From the NCBI GenBank assembly GCA_004144935.1, contig SDZP01000085.1, positions 1-11,113 on the forward strand: 11,113 nt of DNA, read 5' to 3'. Shown here in pieces: positions 1-6,699 of this stretch (position 1 is its first letter; every line of letters begins with the position of its first letter). The position numbers and the translations under genes are program-made. This DNA is from Caulobacteraceae bacterium. Lineage in GTDB: Bacteria > Pseudomonadota > Alphaproteobacteria > Caulobacterales > Caulobacteraceae. Under the pieces are notes generated by a model, which worked only from the letters and a program-made list of their open reading frames with translations, was not told the DNA's origin and did no database searches.

Positions 1-2
1 CA

Positions 3-797
3 CACAAGGACATCGAGGGCATTTCCTTCACCGGCTCGCAAATGGTCGGCCAGGGCGTTGGTCGCGGCGCTATGGAGCGCCAGGCGCGCGTGCAGCTGGA
101 GATGGGCGGCAAGAACCCGCTGATCGTGCTGGACGACGCCGACCTGGACCGCGCCGTGGCCATCGCCCTGGACGGCTCCTTCTTCGCCACCGGGCAGCGC
201 TGCACGGCCTCCAGCCGGCTGATCGTACAGGACGGCATCCACGACCGCTTTGTCGCCGCCCTGGCCGAGGCGGTGAAGGGGCTGAAGGTGGGCGACGCCC
301 TCGACCCGGCGACGAAGATCGGCCCGGCCGTCAGCGAGGCCCAGCGCGAGACCTCCTACCGCTATATCGATGTAGCCCGCGGAGAGGGCGGCCGGCTGGC
401 TGCCGGCGGTGAACGACTGACCCTCGACAAGCCCGGCTGGTACGTGCAGCCGACCCTGATCGCCGACACCCTGCCCGGCATGCGGATCAACAGCGAGGAG
501 GTGTTTGGCCCGGTCGCTTCGACGATCCGCGTCGGCTCCTACGAGGAGGCGCTGGAGACCGCCAACGGCGTCGAGTTCGGCCTCTCGGCCGGCATCGTCA
601 CCGGCTCGCTGAAATACGCCCGCGACTTCCAGCGCCGGGCCAGGGCCGGCATGGTGATGGTCAACCTGCCGACGGCCGGGGTCGACTATCATGTGCCGTT
701 CGGCGGGTCGAAGAAGTCGAGCTATGGCGCCCGCGAACAGGGTTTCGCGGCGGCGGAGTTCTTCACCCAGATCAAGACCGCCTATTCCGCGGGCTAG
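3..797 (+). CDS. Aldehyde dehydrogenase, alpha-ketoglutaric semialdehyde dehydrogenase type (5' partial)
   Basis: NAD(P)-dependent aldehyde dehydrogenase, C-terminal part only: the frame is open from the first bases of the window, beginning inside the ISFTGS motif of the cofactor-binding domain, so roughly the first half is missing. Visible landmarks are the general-base Glu in LEMGGKNP (codon at 99), the catalytic Cys in GQRCTAS (codon at 201), EEVFGPV, and the C-terminal block VDYHVPFGGSKKSSYG followed by REQG. That last block is typical of 2,5-dioxovalerate (alpha-ketoglutaric semialdehyde) dehydrogenases, which oxidise the semialdehyde to 2-oxoglutarate as the last step of the non-phosphorylative pentose and sugar-acid pathways. 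The lactonase and epimerase directly behind it and a sugar-acid dehydratase nearby support that role. Family assignment is firm. The exact substrate is inferred from motif and neighbours; a succinic or glycolaldehyde-type activity is possible. Confidence 0.88.
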   Translation, partial: HKDIEGISFTGSQMVGQGVGRGAMERQARVQLEMGGKNPLIVLDDADLDRAVAIALDGSFFATGQRCTASSRLIVQDGIHDRFVAALAEAVKGLKVGDALDPATKIGPAVSEAQRETSYRYIDVARGEGGRLAAGGERLTLDKPGWYVQPTLIADTLPGMRINSEEVFGPVASTIRVGSYEEALETANGVEFGLSAGIVTGSLKYARDFQRRARAGMVMVNLPTAGVDYHVPFGGSKKSSYGAREQGFAAAEFFTQIKTAYSAG

Positions 798-804
798 AGA
801 CGCC

Positions 805-1671
805 ATGTTGAGCATCGGACCGGACCCCACCCTGATCTGTGACGTGGGTTGCGAGCTCGGCGAAGGGCCGGTGTGGGACGCCGCGCGCGCCTGCCTGTGG
901 TTCGTCGACATCAAGGGCCGCCGGCTGCACCGGTTCGATCCGGAGGATGGCGGCTTGAAGACCTGGACGACGCCCGACCAGACGGGGTTCGCCCTGCCGG
1001 CCGAGGACGGCGCGCTGATCTGCGGTCTGCCGTCCGGCCTGCACCGGTTCGATCCGGAGACCGGCGCGTTCAGTTTCCTGGCCGAGGTCGAACCGGATCG
1101 GCCGCAGAACCGGCTCAACGACGGCTTCGTCGCCCCGGACGGGACGCTCTGGTTCGGCTCGATGGATGACAGCGAGCGCCTGCGCTCCGGGGCCCTCTAC
1201 AGCTGGCGCCGGGGCGTCCTGACCCGTCACGACGACGGCTATGGCGTCACCAACGGCCCGGCGATGAGCCCGGACGGCGGCACGCTCTACCACAACGACA
1301 CCCTGCAGAAGCGCGTCTATGCCTTCGACCATGCGGACGGGGTTCTCTCCAACAAGCGCCCCTTCGCCGAGACGCCGGACGGCTATGCCGACGGCCCCTC
1401 GGTGGACGCGGCCGGGGTGCTGCACGTCGGCCTGTTCAACGGCTGGGGCGTGGCCCGCTTCTCGCCGGCGGGGGAGCGGCTGGGGACGATCGCCTTTCCG
1501 GTGATGACGGTGACCAAGGCCGCCTTCGGGGGCGAGGACCTGAAGACCCTGTTCTGCACGACCGCCTGGCTGGGCAACGCCGACAAGCGGTCCGAGCAGC
1601 CGACGCTGGGTGGCCTCTACGCCCTGCGGGTCGAGACCCCCGGCCTGCCGCCGACCCGGGTCAAGCTGTGA
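805..1671 (+). CDS. SMP-30/gluconolactonase family sugar lactonase (XylC-like)
   Basis: A 288-aa cytoplasmic beta-propeller lactonase of the SMP-30/regucalcin family, expected to open an aldono-lactone to the sugar acid. The ATG at 805 is chosen because the family N-terminus begins just before the first metal ligand; an in-frame upstream extension would only overlap the preceding gene. Probable metal ligands are Glu20 (in ELGEGPVWD), Asn150 (in TNGPAMSPDG) and Asp196 (in YADGPSVD). The conserved NRLND segment (103-106) and YHNDTL (162-167) are present. Length and the SNKR segment recall Caulobacter XylC xylonolactonase, from memory rather than alignment. It starts 7 nt after the dehydrogenase stop and its stop overlaps the epimerase start, so the three genes are almost certainly one operon. 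No signal peptide is seen. Whether the substrate is xylonolactone, arabinonolactone or a hexonolactone is open. Confidence 0.9.
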   Translation: MLSIGPDPTLICDVGCELGEGPVWDAARACLWFVDIKGRRLHRFDPEDGGLKTWTTPDQTGFALPAEDGALICGLPSGLHRFDPETGAFSFLAEVEPDRPQNRLNDGFVAPDGTLWFGSMDDSERLRSGALYSWRRGVLTRHDDGYGVTNGPAMSPDGGTLYHNDTLQKRVYAFDHADGVLSNKRPFAETPDGYADGPSVDAAGVLHVGLFNGWGVARFSPAGERLGTIAFPVMTVTKAAFGGEDLKTLFCTTAWLGNADKRSEQPTLGGLYALRVETPGLPPTRVKL

Positions 1672-2516
1672 TCGCCCTCGCCGCCGGCGACTGGACCGCC
1701 ACCCTGCGCCCGGACCTCGGCGGCGCCGTCGGCGGCCTGACCTTCCAAGGCCGCGACATCCTGCGGCCGACCCCGGCCGACGCGACGGACGTTTTGCAGG
1801 CTGCCTGCTTTCCGCTGGTCCCCTACGCCAACCGCATCGCCGGCGGACGATTCGCTTTCGGCGACCGCGAGGCGGCGCTGGAGGTGCTGCCCGCCTTCGC
1901 CCCCAACGCGTTGCACGGCGACGGCTGGCGGGCGTCCTGGCGGACGGTGCGCAGTGCGGCGGACCGCGCCGAACTGGCGTTCGATCATGCCGCCGACGGC
2001 TGGCCCTGGGCCTACGAGGCGAGGCAGGTCTTCACCCTGACGACCGCCGGCCTGACCATCCGCCTCTCGGTCCGCAACACCGACACGGGGCCGATGCCCG
2101 CCGGCCTCGGCCTGCATCCCTATTTTCCGGCCGGGCCGGACAGCCGCCTGACCGTCCAGGCGACCGGCGTCTGGAACGTCGACGAGGTCCTGATTCCGAA
2201 GCGGCTCGAGCCTCCGTCGGCGGTCCAGGACTGGTCGGCCGGCCCGCGCCTGGGCGAGGCGGCGGCCGTGGATCACTGCTACGCCGGCTGGACCGGCCCC
2301 GCCCGGCTGGCCAGCGGCGAACTGACGACCCTGGTCTCCTCGCCGGAGGCGGCCTGGCTGCATGTCTTCACCCCGGCGGGCGCCGGCTACGCCTGCCTGG
2401 AGCCGGTAAGCCATCGGCCGGACGCGGTGAACGCCCCGGCGGGGGAGGTCTCCGGCCTGGTCGTGCTGGAGCCGGGCGAAACCTTCAGCCTCGGCATGAC
2501 CATCGGCCTCGCCTAG
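1668..2516 (+). CDS. Aldose 1-epimerase (galactose mutarotase family)
   Basis: A 282-aa mutarotase-like protein that would interconvert alpha and beta anomers of an aldose. The start is a GTG at 1668 overlapping the lactonase TGA as GTGA, a classic sign of translational coupling. Family residues are in place: Arg56 in YANRI, His83 in ALHGDGW, His150 in LHPYF and the catalytic-base-type Glu245 in CLEPVSHRPDAVN. At 282 aa it is a little shorter than the classical GalM enzymes and fits the COG2017-like forms found in sugar operons. It lacks a signal peptide, so it should act in the cytoplasm. Its job here is probably to feed the anomer needed by a sugar 1-dehydrogenase that must lie outside the window. 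Its TAG stop lies in a CTAG also used as the stop of the convergent aminotransferase. Confidence 0.9.
   Translation: MIALAAGDWTATLRPDLGGAVGGLTFQGRDILRPTPADATDVLQAACFPLVPYANRIAGGRFAFGDREAALEVLPAFAPNALHGDGWRASWRTVRSAADRAELAFDHAADGWPWAYEARQVFTLTTAGLTIRLSVRNTDTGPMPAGLGLHPYFPAGPDSRLTVQATGVWNVDEVLIPKRLEPPSAVQDWSAGPRLGEAAAVDHCYAGWTGPARLASGELTTLVSSPEAAWLHVFTPAGAGYACLEPVSHRPDAVNAPAGEVSGLVVLEPGETFSLGMTIGLA
2513..2516. other. CTAG shared by two convergent stop codons
   Basis: The self-complementary tetramer CTAG carries the TAG stop of the plus-strand epimerase (2514-2516) and, on the other strand, the TAG stop of the aminotransferase (2515-2513). The convergent genes therefore have no intergenic space, and neither transcript can contain a separate terminator between them without running into the other gene. 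Confidence 0.9.
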
Positions 2517-3736
2517 GCGCGGGCGATCAGCCGCGCCAGCCTCGCCGCCCCGTCCTCGATCTGTGCCGCCGACGGCAGGGAGTAGCTGAGGCGGATGGCG
2601 TTGGCGGCGGGGACCTCGGCGAAGAAGGGCTCGCCCGGCACGAAGGCGACCCGCTCCTCGGCCAGGGCCCGCTCCAGCAGCACCTTGCCGTCCATCCCGT
2701 CCGGCAGGGTCACCCAGACGAACATGCCGCCCTGCGGCCGTGACCAGGTCACGCCCGGCGGCATGTGCCGCTCCAGGGCGGCCAGCAGCACGGCGGCCTT
2801 GGCGCCGTAGGCGGCGCGCAGGGTTCCCAGATGCTGGTCGTAGCCCTCGCAGACAACGCCGTGGGCGACCATCTGGTTGATGGTCGAGACGTGCAGGTCG
2901 GCGCCCTGCTTGAGCAGCACCAGCTTCTCGATCACCGCCCGCGGGCCGCAGACCCAGCCGATGCGCAGGGCCGGCGACAGGGTCTTGGAGAAGGTGCCGC
3001 AGAACAGGGTGCGGGCCGCCTCGATGGAGCCGCAGCGGGCGATGTCGAGGGCGAGCAGGGTCGGCAGGGCATCGCCCTCGAAGCGCAGCTCGCGATAGGC
3101 GGCGTCCTCGATCAGGGTCATGTCGAGGGCCCCCGCGAGGTCGAGCAGGGCGGTCCGCTCGTCCAGGGTCAGGCTCTGGCCAGTCGGGTTGGCGAAGTCG
3201 GGGACGAAATAGCCGAGCGGCTGCGGCGCGCGGCCGGCCATCAGGGCCTCGGGATCAAGTCCGTCGGACAGCGCGCCTTCGGGCAGGTCGAGATAGGCCG
3301 GCTCATAGGCGTTGAAGGCGCCCAGCGCCCCCAGGTAGGTCGGCCGCGCCACCATTACCGTGTCGCCCCGGCTGAGGAACAGCTTGCCCAGCAGGTCCAG
3401 CGCCTGCTGCGAGCCGGCGGTCAGCATGATGTTGTGCTCGCCGCAGGCGACGCCGTCGCGGGCCATGCGGGCGGCGATCCACTGGCGCAGGGGCAGGTAG
3501 CCCTCGCTGACCGAATACTGCAGCGCCTGGCGGGCGGTGTCCGGCCGGGCGAACGCCCGGTCGTAGGCGGCCTGGATGCGGTCGGCGGGAAACAGGCCGG
3601 GGTCGGGGATGCCGCCGGCGAAGGAGAGGATGTCGGGCTGATCCAGCAGCTTCAGCAGCTCACGAATCTCGCTGGCGTGGACGCGGCTCATGCGATCGCT
3701 GAAGCGCGCGGCCCAGTCGGGGGAGGAGGAGGTCAT
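2513..3736 (-). CDS. PLP-dependent aminotransferase, class I/II (fold type I)
   Basis: A 407-aa aminotransferase starting from the ATG at 3736; a TTG further upstream would add only 15 non-conserved residues. The fold-type I landmarks are clear: TAGSQQALDL (106-115) for phosphate binding, the Asn of ANPTG (Asn183), Asp211 and Tyr214 in EDAAY, the Schiff-base Lys251 in TFSKTLSPALRIGW, and the carboxylate-binding Arg382 in IRLSYSLP. The overall pattern matches the LysN/2-aminoadipate aminotransferase and MocR-type aminotransferase group, which transfers amino groups between aromatic, branched or aminoadipate-like amino acids and 2-oxo acids. There is no DNA-binding domain, so it is an enzyme and not a MocR regulator. 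Why it lies in a sugar locus is unclear; the pathway makes 2-oxoglutarate, a usual amino acceptor, but that link is inference. No convincing Shine-Dalgarno precedes the start. It follows a terminator, so it probably has its own promoter. Confidence 0.9.
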   Translation of the reverse strand: MTSSSPDWAARFSDRMSRVHASEIRELLKLLDQPDILSFAGGIPDPGLFPADRIQAAYDRAFARPDTARQALQYSVSEGYLPLRQWIAARMARDGVACGEHNIMLTAGSQQALDLLGKLFLSRGDTVMVARPTYLGALGAFNAYEPAYLDLPEGALSDGLDPEALMAGRAPQPLGYFVPDFANPTGQSLTLDERTALLDLAGALDMTLIEDAAYRELRFEGDALPTLLALDIARCGSIEAARTLFCGTFSKTLSPALRIGWVCGPRAVIEKLVLLKQGADLHVSTINQMVAHGVVCEGYDQHLGTLRAAYGAKAAVLLAALERHMPPGVTWSRPQGGMFVWVTLPDGMDGKVLLERALAEERVAFVPGEPFFAEVPAANAIRLSYSLPSAAQIEDGAARLARLIARA

Positions 3737-3760
3737 TCTGGGAAGTCCGTATTGGTCGCC

Positions 3761-3778
3761 GGCGGCTTTTCGGCCGCC
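3761..3778 (-). repeat. GC-rich hairpin ahead of the aminotransferase
   Basis: Inverted repeat GGCGGC / GCCGCC with a 6-nt loop (TTTTCG on the plus strand, CGAAAA in the minus-strand RNA), about 25 nt upstream of the aminotransferase start. No U-run follows, so it does not look like an intrinsic terminator. It could shape the 5' leader of the mRNA. Confidence 0.45.
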
Positions 3779-3782
3779 CAAT

Positions 3783-3798
3783 GGCCGCGCGCGCGGCC
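3783..3798. repeat. 16-bp perfect GC palindrome
   Basis: GGCCGCGC followed by GCGCGGCC, perfectly self-complementary over 16 bp, in the aminotransferase upstream region. Such alternating GC runs arise readily in very GC-rich DNA, so function is uncertain. As RNA it can form a six-pair stem with a GCGC loop. Confidence 0.45.
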
Positions 3799-3803
3799 GC
3801 TCG

Positions 3804-3818
3804 CCTGGTCAGTCCAGG
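3804..3818. repeat. Short inverted repeat CCTGG-N5-CCAGG
   Basis: Five-base arms separated by TCAGT, just downstream (minus strand) of the possible small ORF and upstream of the 16-bp palindrome. It is the first of three consecutive inverted repeats between the small ORF and the aminotransferase start. The arms are short and may be chance. Confidence 0.3.
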
Positions 3819-3822
3819 GGCG

Positions 3823-3885
3823 TCATACGGTGAAGGTCGTGCCCAGGTGGTGGCGGAACCGGCGACCGGGCTGGAGCTTGGTCAT
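3823..3885 (-). CDS. Possible 20-aa leader peptide (doubtful)
   Basis: A small ATG-to-TGA frame of 20 codons, beginning MTKLQPG and followed by the basic cluster RRFRHH. It lies 86 nt ahead of the aminotransferase and beyond the dehydratase terminator. It is followed by three inverted repeats, an arrangement that recalls leader-peptide attenuators. Against it, no Shine-Dalgarno sequence is visible upstream (the ATG is preceded by CCCTTGCTC), and any GC-rich region yields short frames by chance. I do not recognise the peptide. It is listed because it would otherwise be missed, not because it is well supported. Confidence 0.22.
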   Translation of the reverse strand: MTKLQPGRRFRHHLGTTFTV

Positions 3886-3925
3886 GAGCAAGGGTTAGCG
3901 CGATCGGGGCGGGGAGGGAACTCTC

Positions 3926-3950
3926 AAAAACGGGATCAGTGGTTATCCCG
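3926..3950 (-). terminator. Intrinsic terminator of the sugar-acid dehydratase gene
   Basis: On the minus strand, CGGGAT, an 8-nt loop (AACCACTG) and ATCCCG form a 6-bp stem followed immediately by TTTTT, the standard rho-independent layout. One more G-U pair can extend the stem. The left arm is the last sense codons of the dehydratase (Arg-Asp) and the TGA stop straddles the loop and right arm, so the terminator is built into the end of the gene. It separates the dehydratase transcript from the aminotransferase. Confidence 0.68.
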
Positions 3951-5723
3951 CGGGAGCCCGTAGGTATCGACGATGCGGTGATACTTCACGGCCGGCTCCA
4001 GCACCGCGCCGGTCTCCAGTTCGCCGACCATGCCGCGCTGCATCTCCTGCCACGGCGTCTGCGAGGCCGGATACTTGAACCCGCCCGCCGCCTCGAACGC
4101 GGCCCGCCGCTCGGCCAGTTCCGCCTCGGTGACCAGCACGTTGGCCTCTCCGGTGTTGAGGTCGATCCGCACCCGGTCGCCGGTGCGCAACAGGGCGATA
4201 TTTCCCCCCGTCGCCGCCTCCGGCGAAGCATGCAGGATCGAAGGCGACCCCGATGTGCCGGACTGGCGGCCGTCGCCGATGCAGGCCAGGGCCGAGACCC
4301 CCTGTTTGATCAGGTAGGCAGGGGGGCGCATGTTGACCACCTCGGCGGCGCCTGGATAGCCGACCGGTCCGGCCCCCAGCATGACCAGCAGGCTCTGCTC
4401 GGTCAGCCCCAGGGCCGGATCGTCGATGCGCTGGTGGTAGTCCTCGGGGCCCTGGAAGACCACGACCGAGCCCTCGAAGGCGTTCAGGTCGTCCGGGTTG
4501 GCCAGGTAGCGCTGGCGGAACTCCTCGCTGATGACGCTGAGCTTCATCACCGCCGTCGAGAACAGGTTGCCGGTCAGGATCAGGAAGCCGGCGTCGGCCA
4601 TCAGCGGGTTGTCGAACGCGCGGATGACGTCCGGCGACTGGCTGTCCCGGCCCCGACAATTGTCGCCGATCGAGCGGCCCGAGACCGTCCTGGCGTCTTC
4701 GTGGATCAGCCCCTGCTTCATCAGCTCGCTGACCACCGCCGGCACGCCGCCGGCGTGGTAATAGTCCTCGCCCAGATAGGCCCCGGCCGGCTGCAGGTTG
4801 ACCAGCAGCGGAACCTTCAGCCCATGCGTCTGCCAATCCTTCAGGGGCACATCGACCCCGACATGGCGCGCCAGGGCGGTGAGGTGGATAGGGGCGTTGG
4901 TCGAGCCGCCGATGGCGGAGTTGACGACGATGGCGTTGTGGAAGGCCTCGCGGGTCAGGATGTCGGAGGGCTTGAGGTCCTCGGCCACCATCTCGACGAT
5001 CCGCTTGCCGGTCTCATAGGCCATCTCCGCCCGCTGGCGGTAGGGGGCGGGAATGGCGGCGCAGCCGGGCAGGGACATGCCGAGCGCCTCGGCCAGGCTG
5101 TTCATGGTCGTGGCCGTGCCCATGGTGTTGCAGTAGCCGACCGAGGGGGTGGAGGAGGCGACCAGTTCGATGAAGCCGTCGTAGTCGATCTCGCCGGCCG
5201 CCATCATCTGGCGCGCCTTCCAGATGATGGTCCCCGAACCCGTCCGTTCGCCCTTGTGCCAGCCGTTCAGCATCGGCCCGACCGAGAGGGCGATGGCCGG
5301 GATGTCGACCGTGGCGGCGGCCATCAAGCAGGCGGGCGTGGTCTTGTCGCAGCCGACCGTCAGCACCACCCCGTCGAGCGGATAGCCGTAGAGGCATTCC
5401 ACCAGGCCCAGATAGGCGAGGTTGCGGTCCAGCCCCGCCGTCGGCCGCTTGCCGGTCTCCTGGATCGGATGCACCGGGAACTCCATGGCGATGCCGCCGG
5501 CCTCCCGGATGCCTTCCCGCAGACGCTCGGCCAGCACAAGGTGGTGGCGGTTGCAGGGGCTGAGATCGGAGCCGGTCTGGGCGATGCCGATGATCGGCTT
5601 GCCGGCCTGCAGCTCTTTGCGCGTCAGGCCATAGTTCAGGTAGCGCTCGAGATAGAGCGCCGTCATGTCCGGGTTCTCCGGGTTGTCGAACCAGGCGCGC
5701 GAGCGGAGAGGTTTCTTCGTCAT
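3936..5723 (-). CDS. IlvD/Edd family sugar-acid dehydratase (xylonate/arabinonate type)
   Basis: A 595-aa Fe-S, Mg-dependent dehydratase that would convert an aldonic acid to its 2-keto-3-deoxy acid. Probable [2Fe-2S] ligands are Cys57 (SPCNRHH), Cys125 (GCDKTTPA) and Cys198 (GYCNTMGTA). Lys127 sits where the carbamylated, Mg-binding lysine is found, and Ser488 in GDGRQSGT is the expected base. The N-terminus (SRAWFDNPENPDMTALYLER) and the final PRDNH resemble Caulobacter XylD and pentonate dehydratases as remembered, rather than IlvD of branched-chain amino acid synthesis, and about 595 aa is the usual pentonate dehydratase length. This homology supports the ATG at 5723 even though no strong Shine-Dalgarno precedes it. 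It lies just behind the IclR gene on the same strand with a likely promoter between, and ends in its own terminator. Substrate (xylonate, arabinonate, fuconate or galactonate) is not resolved. Confidence 0.92.
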   Translation of the reverse strand: MTKKPLRSRAWFDNPENPDMTALYLERYLNYGLTRKELQAGKPIIGIAQTGSDLSPCNRHHLVLAERLREGIREAGGIAMEFPVHPIQETGKRPTAGLDRNLAYLGLVECLYGYPLDGVVLTVGCDKTTPACLMAAATVDIPAIALSVGPMLNGWHKGERTGSGTIIWKARQMMAAGEIDYDGFIELVASSTPSVGYCNTMGTATTMNSLAEALGMSLPGCAAIPAPYRQRAEMAYETGKRIVEMVAEDLKPSDILTREAFHNAIVVNSAIGGSTNAPIHLTALARHVGVDVPLKDWQTHGLKVPLLVNLQPAGAYLGEDYYHAGGVPAVVSELMKQGLIHEDARTVSGRSIGDNCRGRDSQSPDVIRAFDNPLMADAGFLILTGNLFSTAVMKLSVISEEFRQRYLANPDDLNAFEGSVVVFQGPEDYHQRIDDPALGLTEQSLLVMLGAGPVGYPGAAEVVNMRPPAYLIKQGVSALACIGDGRQSGTSGSPSILHASPEAATGGNIALLRTGDRVRIDLNTGEANVLVTEAELAERRAAFEAAGGFKYPASQTPWQEMQRGMVGELETGAVLEPAVKYHRIVDTYGLPRDNH

Positions 5724-5795
5724 TGAGGATCAGTTCCGGCCGCCGTCGACGCCATGGAGGAAGCGGGCTGCGCGGACCACGAAGACGCTTCGGCT

Positions 5796-5825
5796 TTTAT
5801 GTGTAATGTCATTTTCGTTTGTAAA
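5796..5825 (-). promoter_or_regulatory. Candidate promoter for the dehydratase gene
   Basis: A sharply AT-rich island (about 5795-5830) in otherwise GC-rich DNA between the IclR stop and the dehydratase start. On the minus strand TTTACA (5825-5820), an 18-nt spacer and CATAAA (5801-5796) resemble a sigma-70 promoter, giving a leader of roughly 65 nt. Inside the spacer is the near-palindrome AATGTCATT (5805-5813), a possible but unproven regulator half-site. The rest of the 132-nt gap shows nothing else I can support. Confidence 0.42.
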
Positions 5826-5855
5826 AAGATGTCCGGGCTGGGGCAAGTCGGCGCG

Positions 5856-6629
5856 TCAGGCCGCCGACAGCGCCCCCACCTCCGCCGAGATTAGGCCGGC
5901 CGCCCGCCTCAGCCGGCTCAGCGCCTCGGCGGCGTCGCAGGTCGGCGGGGTGCGCTCGATGAAGGGGGTGATCAGGGTGGCGATGATGCCGTCGGTCCCC
6001 AGGATCGGCGCCACCAGGTCGGTGACCCCGCGCACGAAGCTGCTCTGGCGTTCGGCATAGCCCTGCGCCCCGGCCGCCTCGGCGGCGGCGACGAACTCGG
6101 CCACCGGCTTCCTGCCATGCAGGGGGATGAGCAGCTCGCGCAGCCTGTCGCGGCCGCGCGGGCTGGCGCAGCCGTAGAACAGCAGGCCGGAGGTCGCCTC
6201 GATGATGTTGCGCCGATAGCCGATGCGCACTGAATAGCCGAGGTCGCCGGGCGCCTCGATGCGGGAGACGACGACGATCTGCTCGCCGGACGGCACCACC
6301 AGATGGCAGGACTGGGTAGTCGCCTCGGCCAGGTCGCGCATCAATGGCAGGGCGGTGTCGACCAGGTTCTTGGCCGGGGCCTGGGCCATGCCCAGCGTGA
6401 ACAGCCGGTTGGTCAGCCGGTAGCCGTCCGGCGAGGGCTCGATATAGCCGCGGAACTCCAGCACCTGGATCATCCGAAACAGTTCGCTGACCGAACGGCC
6501 CAGCATGGTCGACATCTGCGAGGGCGTCAGCGGCTGGCCATGGCGCGACAGCAGCTCCAGGACATCCAGCCCCTTTTCCAAGGCCGGGGCCCGGTATTTG
6601 CGGGTGTCTTCGTCCAAGGTGTCCAGCAT
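5856..6629 (-). CDS. IclR-family transcriptional regulator
   Basis: A 257-aa regulator from the ATG at 6629, preferred because GAGAGAGG (6642-6635) lies 5 nt upstream; an ATG at 6644 would add five residues. An N-terminal winged helix-turn-helix spans about residues 14-75 (ALEKGLDVLELLSRHG, then MSTMLGRSVSELFRMIQVLE, then the wing GYIEPSPDGYRLT). The C-terminal effector domain covers about 90-255, with the family blocks near QGYAERQSSFVRGVTDLVAPIL-type sequence (189-210). IclR proteins usually bind small carboxylic or sugar-acid metabolites and control nearby catabolic genes. Being directly upstream of a sugar-acid dehydratase, it probably responds to the acid or its keto-deoxy product; that is inference. 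It lies 70 nt behind the halogenase pair on the same strand, so it may be cotranscribed with them or use the AT-rich gap as its own promoter. Confidence 0.9.
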   Translation of the reverse strand: MLDTLDEDTRKYRAPALEKGLDVLELLSRHGQPLTPSQMSTMLGRSVSELFRMIQVLEFRGYIEPSPDGYRLTNRLFTLGMAQAPAKNLVDTALPLMRDLAEATTQSCHLVVPSGEQIVVVSRIEAPGDLGYSVRIGYRRNIIEATSGLLFYGCASPRGRDRLRELLIPLHGRKPVAEFVAAAEAAGAQGYAERQSSFVRGVTDLVAPILGTDGIIATLITPFIERTPPTCDAAEALSRLRRAAGLISAEVGALSAA

Positions 6630-6634
6630 GCCCG

Positions 6635-6642
6635 CCTCTCTC
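6635..6642 (-). promoter_or_regulatory. Ribosome binding site of the IclR gene
   Basis: Minus-strand GAGAGAGG ends 5 nt before the ATG at 6629. It overlaps the alternative ATG at 6644, which itself has no comparable purine-rich site at the right distance, so it favours the shorter protein. Confidence 0.5.
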
Positions 6643-6644
6643 AT

Positions 6645-6699
6645 CGGTCACGAGCATATCACCTGTAAAAGCAAATTTTTGAACTTGAAAATGGCGCGG
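6645..6699 (-). promoter_or_regulatory. AT-rich gap between halogenase and IclR genes
   Basis: The only AT-rich stretch in this gene row (about 6658-6692), with minus-strand runs such as TTCAAAAATTTGCTTTTACA and two direct TTGAA copies on the plus strand (6679-6683 and 6685-6689). It probably holds the IclR promoter or an autoregulatory site, but no hexamer pair has convincing spacing and no terminator stem is seen for the halogenase gene. The segment TTTTACA also occurs near the dehydratase promoter (as TTTTTACA), possibly by chance. Confidence 0.3.

Noticed and set aside
691..804. Extension of the lactonase upstream of its ATG, overlapping the dehydrogenase
   Set aside because: The extra residues are Arg/Ser-rich out-of-frame translation of the dehydrogenase end and precede the normal family start.
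1610..2743. Long plus-strand frame overlapping the lactonase end and the whole epimerase
   Set aside because: Arg/Pro/Gly-rich shadow translation with no recognisable domain. The epimerase in the other frame carries all expected catalytic motifs.
4505..4513. GGTAGCGCT strings inside the dehydratase gene (here and near 5640) that resemble half of the LacI-type operator
   Set aside because: They are not palindromic and result from the codons for Arg-Tyr-Leu read on the opposite strand.
3939..5726. A 595-codon open frame on the plus strand, exactly antisense to the dehydratase
   Set aside because: Its translation is low-complexity (Arg, Gly, Asp, Val and His rich) with no family motif. Such mirrored frames are expected opposite GC-rich genes, while the minus strand has a complete, motif-rich dehydratase.
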